A DNA stretch of 64,000 bases from Schistosoma mansoni (taxonomy: Eukaryota; Platyhelminthes; Trematoda; Strigeidida; Schistosomatidae), in the NCBI RefSeq assembly GCF_000237925.1, contig NC_031502.1:18660909-18724908 (forward strand), in the 5' to 3' direction. Numbering within the stretch: the first letter of the stretch is position 1; every line of letters starts with the position of its first letter. The position numbers and the translations under genes were made by a program. The notes beneath the pieces were generated by a model. The model worked only from the letters and a program-made list of their open reading frames with translations, did no database searches and was not told the DNA's origin. Shown here piece after piece: positions 36,800 through 50,112 of this stretch.

Positions 36800-38930
36800 A
36801 TTGAAAGGATTTATCCGAAATAGCTAGGCAATTAAGTTTCATTATTTTGTAAAATATCGCCCAACAGATAGCAGAATTAAGATCCTTATATGATAGATTA
36901 AACAACGGAAAATCCCACACTCTAAGTAGGTTTATTTAAAGTCAGTAAAATTCTTAAACCATCTCCATTAACGATAGCTTATTTTTCATCCGTATTTCCT
37001 GTACGGAAACTTTGGTGCATATTCCATATCTCAAAATAATAAATATCACGGAATCACCTAAAAACTAATAATCACACTAGTTAATTGACAAAAAGTGGAA
37101 AAGTTACTTTACTAACACTTTATTATTCAGAACTGCGGACGAAATACTTTATCATAATTTGCGCCTGAACCTAAACATGTTAACTCGATTTTCATACATA
37201 CTAGTATCAACCAGAATTTATTCATTTCCACATGGTTCTAACCTAACACTTATATCTTTGAGGATTTGAACTTTGGATACTGATATTAATACCAACCAAT
37301 TTCTAGTTGATTCGCTAATTTGCCGCCATCACATTATGACTTTTCGTTAGCACTAATAATGAGATTATACTTTGAGTCCAACAAAACTACTAAGCGGACG
37401 AAAAACGAAAATGGAGAAGCAACGTAAAACTATCATTTTATATTATTACTTTATACTTAACTAACGCATAATGATTACGAGATACAACATCTGACTTGAG
37501 GCTAAAAAATACTTTTCTCAAGAATTAAAAAGTGAAGTAACATAAAACTACCTAACTAATGAGTTAGTATAATTTTCTATAAAACTATTCACCCCCATAG
37601 GGGTCGCAGAAATATAGAACGTATATCTCTGCTTCAAAATAAGTCCAAAAATTTATTTATATATAAGCAGCTTTCAGTTGTTTCCTAAACATTTGCGAAC
37701 ATAGATATCAATCATTACTACTTCTAAACTACACCGCAGGAAATGAACCAGTTGAATTTTATCTTCTGTTAAGTTTCAACCTCCCAATATCAGAAAACTG
37801 ATATTCTACATTGTACCCTACTACAGTTTAATTTCATGATTGAAAGTGTAAACATAAATTTTTATATAACCGTTAGCTGGTGACGTGAAGATGATTGACA
37901 CTGTAGACTACAGGGTAAACCTATTTATCGTACAATCATTCTTGTGTATAACTGTTTTCAAGTGGATTGTTGCCTATAGAAATGAAACGGCTGATACTTC
38001 CCAATAATCATTCATTCAGTTAGTGGTTTTAACACATTTTTTTAAAATGAAACTAACTTTTTCATGAAAATGTGAAAGTTCAGTAGATTTTGAATACATT
38101 CGTCTCTGAAGAAAATACTTAAATTTGGTACCACACCTATTCTTAGTGATACCAAACAATTTTCTGAATTTTGTACGAGGCTTTTCAACACAGGAAAAAT
38201 TGAAAAGACCTTTTACATAACTTTCTTTATATTCACTTCTATTTTCAGACATCATTCTCAGTTAATTGTATCAAGGTAACTGAAAATTGAACATATCGCT
38301 TAAAATGTGCTACAAGAAATTACATAACTTTGAAAGAAATGCACAGAAAACCGTAAATTATCAGTACGCATGAATGTCGCCTTTTCACGGTTTATTATAT
38401 TTTATTTATTTGTTAGTCTCTATTTCATTAAATAACCTGAGTTAATGTACAACTTATTGCTGATCTGAGTCATATTATAATGTTCAGTTAAGTTGTAGAG
38501 AATATCCGATAATTAAATATATTACTTTTAGTACAGATTAAGACTGCAAAATAAATTTCCAATCATATATAATACATATTTAAATAAATCTTAGTTGTCA
38601 ATCATCAATTGATCGTACAAACTTAAACAACAATAACAATAATGAAGGTGGTAAGCACTAGGACTATAAATGATAATGACGTGTCTTCCGGTGGACTAGA
38701 TGAGAAATTTCAGAGGGAAAGAGGAGGGTAGGAGTAACAAAGACATTTCTCCCCCCCCCAAATAACTGATTTTATCTACTTCCTGGGACGGGTTATTATT
38801 ATTACTATAATAACTGTTATTATTATCAATATGATTTGTCTCTGTAACTGTCTCTTTCCTATGTCAAAGGAAATAACCTAACATTTTGGGAATTGTATTA
38901 AAGTGAATTTCCTGCATCCATAAATGTCAT
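36800..38930. other. Non-coding stretch
   Basis: AT-rich. The only longer open frame (38016-38255, minus, 79 codons, Lys/Phe/Ser rich) has no recognisable domain. I see nothing else. Confidence 0.3.
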
Positions 38931-38934
38931 TTTC

Positions 38935-38957
38935 TTTAGTATTATTGTTACAGTTGC

Positions 38958-38988
<31 letters not shown>

Positions 38989-38990
38989 AC
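38935..38990. repeat. ATT trinucleotide microsatellite
   Basis: An uninterrupted run of about ten ATT units near 38958-38987, with further imperfect ATT/ATA runs at 38793-38830. A run of nine C occurs nearby at about 38751. Confidence 0.85.
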
Positions 38991-39519
38991 CACTGGTCTA
39001 ACATTTATTTAGTTAAAAATGATACTCTTTCCTTTCTACAAACAATTATTACTAACTAAAGGGAATTATTGCAAAAATATACCACAAATACAACGAAGAA
39101 AATCACGCTAGTAGATTTTATTGATTTTTATTAACATTTTAGCAATAAAGAAAAATTCTAGACCTCATAAGTCTTTATTGACAGATGATTGCTGAAAAGT
39201 ATGTTTAGTCTAGTTCTTATGGATGACGAGCAAGTGGATGTCAACTTCAGAATATGAACTAAAAGACTCATTTATCTTGAAAATCTACTAATTAGTATCA
39301 TTTGTATATCTTCATACGAGTAAGAGACTATGGATTTAGCCACTCTACACAAGAAAGTCTATTCTCTGAAGTATCACTCATTTATCTACATACTCTTATA
39401 CTTTATTTCAATTCTTCTTCTCAACATGCAATTAAAGAAATTACATTTAGTATTTTTCAGTGTTTGTTTAAGAAATCTGCCCGAATTCAATGACGTTTAT
39501 TTATCTGTTAATGTATAGA

Positions 39520-40895
39520 AAATTACTTACTTATTTACTCTTAATACCCATCGTGGAGGAGCATAGGCCGCTCAACGGCACTCTCCATCCAACTATGTCC
39601 TGGATAACCTTTTCCACTTGTTTCCAGTCGCTATTTTTCCTTTCCATGTCTGCTTCCAATTTTCGGTGTAGTATGTACTTTGGTCTCTTTCTTTTCCGTT
39701 TCCCTTCAGGATTCTAAGTTAGCGCTTGCTTCGTGATGCAGTTTGATGATTTCCTCGATGTATGTCCTTTCCACTTCCAGCGTTTCTTCCTAATTTGCCC
39801 TTCAGTTAGGACCTGGTTTTTTCTCTCCTACAGTAGACTGTTACTGATGGTATCTGGCCGACGGACGTTGAATATCTTGAGTAAACAATTGTTTACAAGT
39901 ACTTGTACCTTTTTGATGATGGTTGTAGTAGTTCTCTAAGTTTCTGATCCGTACAGTAGGACTGTCTTGACGTTCGTATTGAAAACTCTAACTATGATGA
40001 TGGCTGACAGTTGTTTTCAGTTCCATATGTTGTTCAACTGTAGGAGTGCTATCCTTGCTTTTACAGTCCTTGTCTTTACGTCTGCATTAGATCTTTCTCG
40101 TTACGTGAAAGTTCCCACATCTTCCAGAGTTTCTCCATCAAGTGTGATTGGTTTGGCGTTCTCCGTGTTGTATTTGAGGATCTTGCTTTTTCCTTTGTGT
40201 ATTTTGAGGCCTACTGATGCAGAAGCTTCTGTTACACTGTTTGTCTTGACCTTCATTCGCTGATGTGTATGGGATAGAAAGACCAGGTCATCTGAAAAGT
40301 CCAAACTGTCTAGCTGTATCCAAGCTGTCTGTTATATCCCGTTCTTCCCCACAGAAGTGAAGGTCTTCATAATCCAGTCGACTACCAGAAGAAAGAGGAA
40401 GGGGGAGAGTAGGCAGTCTTGTCTGACTCCGGTCCTTAATTGGAATGCATCTGTCACGTGTCCTCAATGCACAGCTTTGCAATGTAGTCTGTCGCATGAA
40501 TTCCTGATGATGTTGACGATTTTCTCAGGTACTCCATATTGTCAAAGAATTTTCTATAATTTTCTCTTATCCACTCTATCAAATACTTTCTCATAATCAA
40601 GGAAGTTGAAGTATAGTGACCAGTTCCATTCAATTGCTTGTTCAACGATGATCCGTAGTGTGGCCATTCGGTCTGTGCTCGACCGGTCCTCACGAAATCC
40701 GGCCTGTTGATTTCGAAGCTGAGCATCTAATGAATCTTTCATCCGGTCCAACAACACTCTGCTGGAAATTTTTTATGGTGCCGATAGTACTGTGATGCCT
40801 CTGTAGTTCTTACATTTACTCAGATTTCCTTTCGTCGGTATCTTGATGATGTACCCTTCTTTGTTGTGTAGTGACCTCCTGACATAAATATGTAG
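39520..40895 (-). mobile_element. 5'-truncated RTE-clade element (SR3/Perere-3-like), minus copy
   Basis: The minus strand reads IIKIPTKGNLSKCKNYRGIT, then NQQAGFREDRSSTDRMATLR, YFNFLDYEKVFDRVDKRKL and KSKILKYNTENAKPITLDGE, ending with a Trp-Arg tail and TTACTTACTTA on the plus strand, the same tail as other copies. Several stops and a deletion around 40310-40330 remove much of the central RT and the catalytic YADD region. It lies between the two genes. Confidence 0.82.
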
Positions 40896-40899
40896 CCAT

Positions 40900-43800
40900 A
40901 GTATCAACCAATGTTTATTTCAAATTGATATTACTTACAAGCATGGAACCTTGTTCGTCCTCAATTCAGTTGACTGAGTAAATACAATCCCGCGGTGGCT
41001 GATCTTCGGATAACAGATTTCAGACTTATGGGATAACAATTATTACGAGTATTATTAACTAAAGTATACTTTGTAGACATTAACCATGTAATGACCCACT
41101 TTTATGAAGAGAACGCGATTGGCATAACGAAAACATTTATTATAACCAATTGTACCTGTGATTGTTTTACTACACCTTTTTGTTTAAGCGTACCAAAAAG
41201 ACACTCTTCCGTTGTTTTATGACCTTGTGAGAACCCTCGTACGTTCAGTAGTCTCGCTTGTAACCATTGGCATAATCTCGGTATTATTTCGATACCACGA
41301 GATCGTCAATAAACACATCTTACTACAACCTTCAATTGCCTTCTGATATTTGGCCAACTGAAGGATCTAACCTAGTAACTGGCACGTGCTTTTCCTGTAG
41401 TGGTTATCATAGTCAACCGCAACTCATCACTTACTACAGTAGTATGTCAGCGGAACTTCTTTGCCCTCTCCAATCTTCCTGAATAGAACGTGTAGCATCT
41501 TTGAAGTTGCTTCTATGACTGATTTCAACGTTTCAGGTGGTATGTTAAATATATAGAACGATAATAATAAAAACAGGTCAGTGCCTATTATATTTTATGT
41601 GTTACTTGAAGGTGAACTATCAAAGATACACACAATCTTTTGGCTAACAATCGGTCATACAAGACATCTCTACCATCTTCTAGATACCCTGCTAAATTTA
41701 TAACTCTCGCTTATCTCTATGCATGAACAAGGAAAAGATAATTGGTTAGATTTATACACGTATCTTGGTATAATATGTGGAAAAGCATAATATGAATGTT
41801 ATCAGATTCTATAGTATCACGTATCTCCGATCAGTTAGTGTTCTGTTAAAACTTTGACTATATTTTCTGAAAATAAAAAGTGAAACCCATTGCCTAGTTT
41901 CCTGCAATTGAACTAATCTCCTTTCGTCCCGATAGTAGCGATCGTATATTTATATTTACATAGAATCAGTAAATTAACTCAAAGTAGTGATACATCTTCA
42001 AAATCTGACTCCACTTACCACTATAGTATGGTTACCTTACTAACTTAATAAAATAACAAATAATTTATTAAGGTAGTTCAATATTTTTTGTGATCAGAGT
42101 GTATAAATTGATTCATTTCTTTTTGTTTGTGGCTTGATGTCACTCAACGGGTTCAGGTCTTTTCTCACCATCAACTGAGGTTAGGATATTTACTTTTCCC
42201 CTATATCCCTTGTGAATTCGACTAGTGTTTTGAACATGCTACATGGAAGGTGGGTGAATTTGTCATATAGTTATGAATTTCTGAAACTAAACATTGTCAT
42301 GTCACTTGACAGTTATATAATCGGTCATATTTAGCAGAAAAGTGTAAATGTTAATTTGTTTCCTTAGGGCTTACAACAAAGTAACGGAGGTAAAAAATGG
42401 GTCGAAGTATATGTATGAAAATAATGAATAACATGAGTTGCAAGAAATATAGTGAATGTAATAGAGCTTTAATACTTTTCGTCACCTTTTAAACCAGTTT
42501 AAAAAATTGATTTGTGAACGCAAATGTGATTACTTAGCTTTCTATTAAATTGTTCGACGGAGAGGTCATGTCTACATCTTTCGGAATAGCAATTGTGAGA
42601 GCTTAGAGGCTCGGCATCAATGTAGTTGTTTGCACCTTAATTTTTACTATTTTCGGACCGATACATCAGGTGCTGTTCAGCGGGTCCCCTGAAAACCTCT
42701 AGGTAGCGTCACTTCGTACGATCAGAGTTACGCAGCATCCTATAAACCCTAAAAATGTAGCCTGTTGTTTTATCTTCCTAAACAGGTGAAATTTCAGTCA
42801 GAATCGCCTGTTTTCGTTAGTGTATTGCCCCTCAAGACTAATTAGTACGTTTTTAAATGTTATATTTAAGTGTTATATTTCCACCTCAAAACTTTCTTCC
42901 GTGAAAGTCATTTGCAACATCAAAAGTCACTATCTAGGTGACTTGAAATGATTCACAAACAGATTATTAAACTCGAAAAACTACAGTACAGAATATTATG
43001 CATGTGTTGTAAAACCCTGATTATCTGTGGCATCCTTAAATCTTTTATACAATAGTGTTCTTTGTTTTCTGTACGGATGCTAGGGAAGTGAGACTGACAG
43101 GCCAAGATAATGAAACAATTCAGACTAAATGATTGCCACATATAGTGTTTTTAACATAAGCTGGACGGTCAAACCTTTCCTTTTTAACTGGATTAAGTCA
43201 AACATCCACGAGTTCATAGTACAAGGCCTGTCTGGAAATAAAAATGGAAGTAATGGACTAAGTGGATTGTTTCGGACAAATCCACTTATTACCTTTTGAA
43301 TTGCCTATATTACTGCTAGTGTCAGGAAGGTTTGTTCGTAGCCGGGAGCTTCTACCTAGTTGCTGCTTTTCTAAATGGATGTGACTGAGGCATTTTCCAG
43401 TCAGATGATAGTCCAATCATCTAAAGCGAACACTTAAAGAGAGTATCAAGACAGAAGCAAAGTAGAACTGTACACATTTTTAGTGTTTACGGTTTGATTC
43501 CGTTTAAGATGACAACTCTCTGTGAGTTCAAATACATCAAAATCTACCTAATTTCGAAAGTTTCAAACTCTATAATGGTGGATTCACTGCGGAAACAGAT
43601 GGATCTGCCGTAACTGGGCAGATATATAATAGAATAAAAGAAAATGAATTCGAATCCCTTAGCTAGCAGTTTGGTGGACTGACTAGAGAAGCAACATAGT
43701 GTTTGGAGATCTCAGTTCACCGTATTCAAAATGGTATTTACTTGTTTCTCCATGAAGTCACATAGATTCTTCTTATTACTTGCTGTAATCTTTGTCGAAA

Positions 43801-45600
43801 GAAGTAGATGAGTTATTCATACCCATCTGGATTTCCAGGTACATTTGTAGGGCCAGTAAAGTGTCATTGAACCCTAACCAAATCAACTGGCAGTTGAGTC
43901 ACCGAATATCGAATAGATCACCGATCCTTGTCAAGATCCATAACAAAGAACGCACATCAGTTAGTCGTACGCCATGGATTGACCCATGCGCTTGTGGTCA
44001 CGCTTTCTCTTGTAACTACTCTAACTAACATATTTCTGTAATAACGTCATCTGTATTGTACGGTCTTCAAAGCATCTATAGCACTTTCGTACAACAATGA
44101 GGTAATCCACGTTAAGTGCTGACAGCGAGGTGTGACTTCGAAGTTAGCTGTTGATCACACCATTTCCATCTAACTTGAGTAGAACCCCAATCACTCAACA
44201 GAAATCACTAACGTTGATGATCTGCACATTTGTTTCGTATTGTCTTGTATTATGATCTGTCACTGGTGTTGTTGGATTGACGCTATTTGCCTCAAGCCGA
44301 GCCCTTATTTTTCATGAGTCCATGAGTTTTAAGCTTCAGCCAAAGTAGAGTTTAAATGGTTTGGGATGTGATAAGAAAAACGGAAGGTATCTATCAAGGG
44401 ATTAGAGGGGGTATCTCTGGGAAATTTCATCATCAGTCCATGTTAACAAAGTCTTGCTTGCTCCTTCAGGACATCACTTCAAAAATCCTTCTAATATCAC
44501 CATAATTAATCTTATGGAAATGTTTAAAATTATTTTCCAGTTAAAGAGATTTAGAACGATAAGAGGGCGTAATCACTCTGTGGTGAAGGATACAAGCCTT
44601 CTAATTTATGAACTTCCGCAACTAGGTTGGTGGAAACGTTTTTCAGTCAAGAGGATTTCCAATCAGGTGCTTATCGGGTGCATATAGCTACATTTTCAGA
44701 CAAGCTGACTTGTTGTATAAAGTAGCTGTTTACGGTTATCAGTTTTAAAATACTGATTCAAGTGAAGAAATGAGGGAAACTGAATTCATTCAGCAGTAAA
44801 ACTGAGGAAAGGTCATCTCAAGAACACCTCTTACAGCTTAGTGAGATGTTTCTTTCCTTGAGGACAAGACCTTATGTTGTTCACAAGACAGATCTACAAA
44901 ACAATAGCCACGAATGAGTTTCAAATCGCTCTTGTTCAAATGCAACTAGTTTCCTGAGTAGGCTAAATCTCATGATCTCCGAGAGGAGTGAGTACTCAAA
45001 GAACCATTCAAATTTGTCGTAACAAAACATTTGGGAGTCATCGAGAGTGAATTAGTCGTCGGCAATATATACGACGATCCAAGTTTGAAAGGCAGTTATT
45101 GGATACTTTTGGCCTTTTAACCCTCTGAATTTGGGGATGACTGTGTAAGCAGTGGATGTGGGGGGGACAGTCTTTAAGTTACAAACGTTTCGCACCAATC
45201 GTGTTAAGTGACGCACCATCAACTAGGGAAGAAATGTAAATAGTTTCAGTACACCAATTTTTTATAAAAAGATGGAGATAGTGAAACCCATATTGGGGCT
45301 TGAGTAAGTTAATGATAATTATAGATAGATCTCAATGCGTGATGTATTTAAGACTGACCAGTGCATTAGAATCTATCCCTATCAATGTATGTAGTTAACC
45401 ACTGTTTCAGGCAATGGATGGAAACTCATGAGTATGTGCGCTGTTATCGATCCTTTTCTTGAAACTGTCTAATCTCCTGAAAGCGTATTCAGGACGGGGT
45501 AGATCAATAACGATAAGAAGGGCGATTTGCTAAAGGTAATCTTGTGGGTTGCGCAAAAGGTCTGTCAAAATTGGCCTTTGAATGACGTAAATAGATATTG
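40900..45600. other. Gene-poor stretch with probable decayed repeats
   Basis: Mixed composition with GC-richer patches at 42540-42830 and 43560-45500. Open frames at 43792-44028 and 44454-44687 show no recognised domain. Likely old transposon remains between the inverted RTE copy and the gypsy element; not assigned to a family. Confidence 0.3.
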
Positions 45601-45605
45601 GCTAG

Positions 45606-45628
45606 TATATATATATATATATATATCT
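45606..45628. repeat. AT dinucleotide microsatellite
   Basis: About eleven TA units, just upstream of the gypsy gag remnant. Confidence 0.85.
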
Positions 45629-45732
45629 TCCAACCTCCTTGCTTCTGAATTTTGATTTCACTGGGTGGGCACGATTCAATTATAGCTGTTGCTGGTAAAG
45701 TGTTGTCGAACTACGATACCTGTGACATCACT

Positions 45733-46780
45733 GTTATGAAACGGTTAGACATACATTCAGATTTTGATGTTTTTGAGGACTACATAGATAGGTTTGAAAT
45801 CTGAGCCATGACCAGGGAACATATTAAGGATGTTAATATTGTGGCTCATTTCCTGGCATTCATCGGAAAAGACGCATACGGCTTAATAGAGACTCTGGCA
45901 TTTCCAGACAAGGCGATTTCACTCCCTTATGCAACTCTAAAGCAACTACTACTGGACCATGTAAAGTATTCAAATTTCGAAAGCCGTAAGGGAAAATAAT
46001 TCAATGAAATCACTCGTCAGGATATCAGGAATTCAACTACTTAACTACGTCGTCCCATCGCAATACGTAATCAAGGTTATTCAAATAACCTTTCATTAAA
46101 TTGTGAAACAGTTCACGAAGATGAGCACAAGTTTGGTAAATGCTTGTTCTGTGGAAACTCTCACCCATGTAATTCATGTGTATTCCGTAATCCTAAATGC
46201 TCTAAATGTGGTAAAACTGGGACCTGTCAGTCAGTTTGTAATACCATGATTCATTTCGCTGTAACTAATGCTGAAATTCGTGATTGTGATCCTATTAAGT
46301 TGGATGTTCCCAATGATCACTTATCTTTATCCAAGACTTCTAGAAGCAGTATAAAGTCACACAGCAGACCAGAGTTGAATGAACCCCAGAATCATTGTGA
46401 GACAAAAGTTTCTAATCAGCCAACTTTTCAGATTTCTCGTGTACCAGTTATGGTTTGTCATCCTGATTCACATATTTCTGATGAAATTTCTTACAACTCT
46501 GAGAATGTGTTGAATTAGTCAAATCGTGATCAGAAACCGGATTCAGTTTTGATAAATGCTGAATTTTCTGATGATGAATTGTCTGATGGAACTCTAAATG
46601 AATTTGAGTTAAATATTTCAAAAGAATCAGATTCTGATGTCATATCAAATGCTATTCGACGTCACAATGGATCTATCTCTAGAGATATCGCCAATGAATG
46701 TGACAAATATGTTCCGGATTAGTCGAATTCTAGTCCCCATCCTGATGTTATTGTATCAGATGTTGTATATTCTCCAGACC
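45733..46780 (+). pseudogene. Gypsy gag remnant with zinc knuckle
   Basis: Two frames separated by stops. The first (FEDYIDRFEI ... VAHFLAFIGKDAYGLIETLA) is the capsid-like part. The second holds CLFCGNSHPCNSC, a correct Cx2Cx3Hx4C zinc knuckle, and CSKCGKTGTCQSVC, a second knuckle whose His is lost. The remainder (Ser/Asp/Asn rich, to ~46780) has stop codons, so it is not functional. Confidence 0.75.
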
Positions 46781-46919
46781 AATGTGTGTCGAGTAGTTTA
46801 TTCAAAAATATTCATATATAATAACAGAAGCGCGAGATATAAAAGGATAATACAAATTGGGGGCGTAAAACTGTTCATAACACTGCGACGTAAGGACACT
46901 ACATTATTTTGTGGGGTAG

Positions 46920-47770
46920 GATATTGTTGGAAAGTCTGGACACCTGAGGAAAAGCACAGAATGCAATGGACACCCCATAATCAATTAGACGATTTAGACT
47001 TCGCAGATGACCTTACCCTTCTATCCTATACAGACGAAGACAATTAATATAGCAGTAGCCTCTGCATCAATAGGCCTCAACATACATAACGGAAAAAGTA
47101 ACATCCTCAAATACAACACGGAGAACGCCAAACCGATCACACTAGATGGCGAAACTCTGGAAGAGGTGGAAACATTCACGTACCTGGGAAGCATCATTGG
47201 TAAACAAGGAGGATCGGTTGCAGATGTAAAGGCGAGGATTGGCAAAGCAAGGGCAGCATTTCTACAATTGAAGAACATATGGGACTCAAAACAACTGTCA
47301 GCCGTCACCATAGTTAGAGTTTTCAACACGAATGTCAAGACAGTCCTACTGTACTGAGCTGAAGCGTGGAGAACTACTACAACCATTGTCAAGAAGGTAC
47401 AAGTATTTATAAATAGTTGTCCACGCAAAATACTCAACATTCACTGGCTTGATACCATCAGCAACAGCGTTTTATGGGAGAGGACAAACCAGCTTCCAGT
47501 TGAAGAGGAAATTAGGGAAAGACGTTGGAAGTGGATCAGACATACATTAAGGAAATCACCAAACTGCATCCCGAGGCAATGCCTAACTTGGAATTCGGAA
47601 GGGAAACCCAAAAGAGGAAGGCCAAAGACTATATTACGTCGGGAAATGGGAGCAGATATGAAAAGGATGAATAACAACTGGAAAGGATCGCCCAGGACAG
47701 GGTTGGATGGATAATGCTGGTGTGTTGCCTGTGCTCCTCCGCGACGGGTAACAGGCGTAAGTAAAGTAAT
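46920..47770 (+). mobile_element. 5'-truncated RTE-clade element (SR3/Perere-3-like) inside the gypsy element
   Basis: Carries the end of the reverse transcriptase: WTPHNQLDDLDFADDLTLLS, then KSNILKYNTENAKPITLDGE, VETFTYLGSIIGKQGG, and the tail RGRPK-like block before CSSATGNRRK and a GTAAGTAAAG 3' end. Frame breaks occur near 47040, 47357 and 47680. The same family appears at 29763 (plus) and 39520 (minus). Confidence 0.82.
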
Positions 47771-47771
47771 G

Positions 47772-48226
47772 TCTCTCGTTTCGCTGCGGATGCAGTCACT
47801 AATTGGTCGAATGGTATAGGGTGCAGGCATCTGTTCACTGCTCCCAGACACCGTTGATCTAATGGTTAGGTAGAAAATTTTGTCAGGACATTGAAAACTT
47901 CTACTGATTCTATTGCCATTTAAACATTTAATGAACTGGAGAGGGGAGTATATACAGTTCTACTTCAATGTAGAAATGCTAAACACTCTGTGACGAAAGA
48001 GACTCTGTCAAGGCTATTAAAAAGAAGAATTCTTCGTTCCAATATGAGGTATTTGAAGTCTGTGGAAGGTGCACAACATTGTGGGAATAATCTCCGACCA
48101 GAGTCTTTAATCAATACACTATCGGAAAGACACAGGATGAACTCAAGAAGAAGACATATGATCGATTACAGACACTTTGAGCCCAATTTAAGCTGTAGCG
48201 TGTATGGTGTTTATATGAAACAATGA
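47772..48226 (+). pseudogene. Gypsy integrase C-terminal remnant
   Basis: One frame with three stop codons reads FTAPRHR, then SNG, VENFVRTLKTSTDSIAI, FNELERGVYTVLLQCRNAKH and SVTKETLSRLLKRR. This is the end of the integrase core (the 'P-x-x-P-Q-S-N-G' region with the catalytic Glu) and the following helix, typical of Ty3/gypsy integrases. Confidence 0.75.
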
Positions 48227-48420
48227 TTCTTTTGCATTGATGACTCTTTTCGTTTTGAATCCAATACATTCATTCTAGTTCATCCAATACTTCTTGATTA
48301 AATTGCGTTATTTATGGGATTCCTAGTTAATGTTATGATTCAAATACTCTTAATTATCACGCAAACTTAGCCGATGGAAACGTAAGAATACTGCCCGACA
48401 TACCGTGTTCAAAGCGAAAT

Positions 48421-49287
48421 CTCATCCGGAACATCCCTAAAGAATCTCGCGAGGCGTTTTTCCGCAGAAGAAACGTAATTGTGCAAGGTGTACCCAAAAA
48501 TATGGACCCAGGTCAAGCAAACTCTGATATTCGGGAATGGAAATTCATCAAGCATTCCTTGAAACGCAAGAACATACTGACCCAACAGATGACGCGACTA
48601 GCCAAGAAAGATGGAAACTCTAGACCCCGGCTAATGAAGATAACCTTCCCCTCCTCCCATATGGCGGCTGCAGCTCTGGAAGCATTTCGTGCCAATAGAC
48701 TACGGTTGCCAACTGGCATCCATATGTATCAGGGTAGGCCACACGACAACAAGATCAAGCACAAACGCAAGCTGGAGCTGACAACTCCACTTGTGGATTG
48801 TCTTGATCATAAAAAACGTGTAAAGGACAGAGACTACCAACTCGGAGAACATTGTATAGGTAGGCTACCTGTCCACTCACGTAAGGCCCATATAGACACA
48901 CAGGAAGAAACTTACGCTTTCCAAGTTGAAAGCATAGGCTGCTTATACATGAACGCCACGAGTTTGCCAAACAAAATGGATGGGCTACGTGAACTTAGCA
49001 AAGCCAATGATGCTCATCTGATAGGAATATCCGAAACTTGGATATCGTCTCAGTTTACGGACCAGGAGTTAGCAGTACCTGGAATGTCTTTGTTTCGCAA
49101 CGACAAGAAAATTGGAATGGGGGGCGAGGTAGCATTATACATACGGTCATGCCTGGAGACGAACCAACTTCACAACCAAGAGTTTCTCAATCTTGATGAA
49201 TCAGTATGGTGCTCAGTAAGATTGTCTACCACCTCGAGGTGTCTAGTCGGGGTCATCTACAGGAAACCCTCTGCTGACATCGGGTAA
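48421..49287 (+). pseudogene. CR1-type ORF1-like region fused in frame to endonuclease
   Basis: One open frame from about 48400 to 49287. The first ~120 residues (NVIVQGVPKN, ARLAKKDGNSRPRLMKITFP-type pattern, TGIHMYQGRPHD) look like the RNA-binding ORF1 domain of CR1/L1-type elements. From residue ~155 the endonuclease begins: IGCLYMNATSLPNKMDGL, LIGISETWIS (catalytic Glu), GGEVALYIRS and VGVIYRKPSA. It then stops, but endonuclease remains such as GKSDHAVLSFSF continue in other frames to ~49610. Whether the fusion is original or due to lost codons cannot be decided here. Confidence 0.65.
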
Positions 49288-50112
49288 GACAATCGTTTGC
49301 TGGAAGGATTAACTCTCTCTACGCGTCTCGGATTCTCTTATATCCTGATTCCAGGGGGCTTCAGTCTTCCTAGAATCAACTTCGTGGAACATACCTAGAT
49401 TGGAGGTGACAGCTCCACTGAAGCTCGGTTCTTCAACCTCATTGATGATCTGGGATTATTCGAAAATGTGAAGTTGGAGAAACAGTCAGACACCGTCGCG
49501 CTAAGACTGGGTATTCACAAGTGAAGAATTCCTAGTCGACGACCCCTCAACTCTGACTCCCCTGGGGAAAAGTGATCACGCTGTCCTATCCTTCAGCTTT
49601 GTCAGCAAAACTGAGCTAAGATATTCCACCAACAACAGACGCTGGAATTTCAAACGGTTGAATGTGTTAGCTTTACATGACTATCTACAACAAGTGGATT
49701 GGGATGTTCACCCTCAACTTGAAGTGGACGCTCATTGGGATTTCTTACTGCACACGCTCTTATGTACCACTAAGCATTCAGTTCCTCAAACGGTCCCAAA
49801 AAGCTACAAACAACCTACCATCATCAAGAACCGCACTTTTCGTTTGCTAAGCCACAAAAGGCACTGTTGGGCCGAATATAAACGAACTGATAACAACGGC
49901 GCGTACAGGCAAACAAACATATAAGAAACATATGCGCAAAGGCAATAAGAGAAGACAGGCTTTAGTACCAGACCAAGCTTATCGATAAATTCTTCTCCAA
50001 TCCGAAAGGCTTATTCCGTTACGCAGCTTCTCTTCTACAAGGCAAAACTGGAGTTTCCCAGCTGCTAGGTCCTAATGGTCCGACCAACAACGACGGTGAT
50101 GCTGCTAATCTT

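Larger units (their letters stand above)
45700..48226 (+). mobile_element. Broken Ty3/gypsy-type LTR retrotransposon with a nested RTE fragment
   Basis: Gag remnants (about 45733-46780) and an integrase remnant (47772-48226) lie in order on the plus strand. Most of pol between them (protease, reverse transcriptase, RNase H) is absent, and a 5'-truncated RTE piece (46920-47770) occupies the gap. No LTR pair was identified. Confidence 0.7.

Noticed and set aside
38016-38255. 79-codon minus-strand open frame
   Set aside because: No recognised domain, no splice context or neighbour support; expected by chance in DNA this AT-rich.
43792-44687. Two open frames between transposons as possible host exons
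   Set aside because: No domain, no consistent splice sites; the surrounding sequence looks like decayed repeats.
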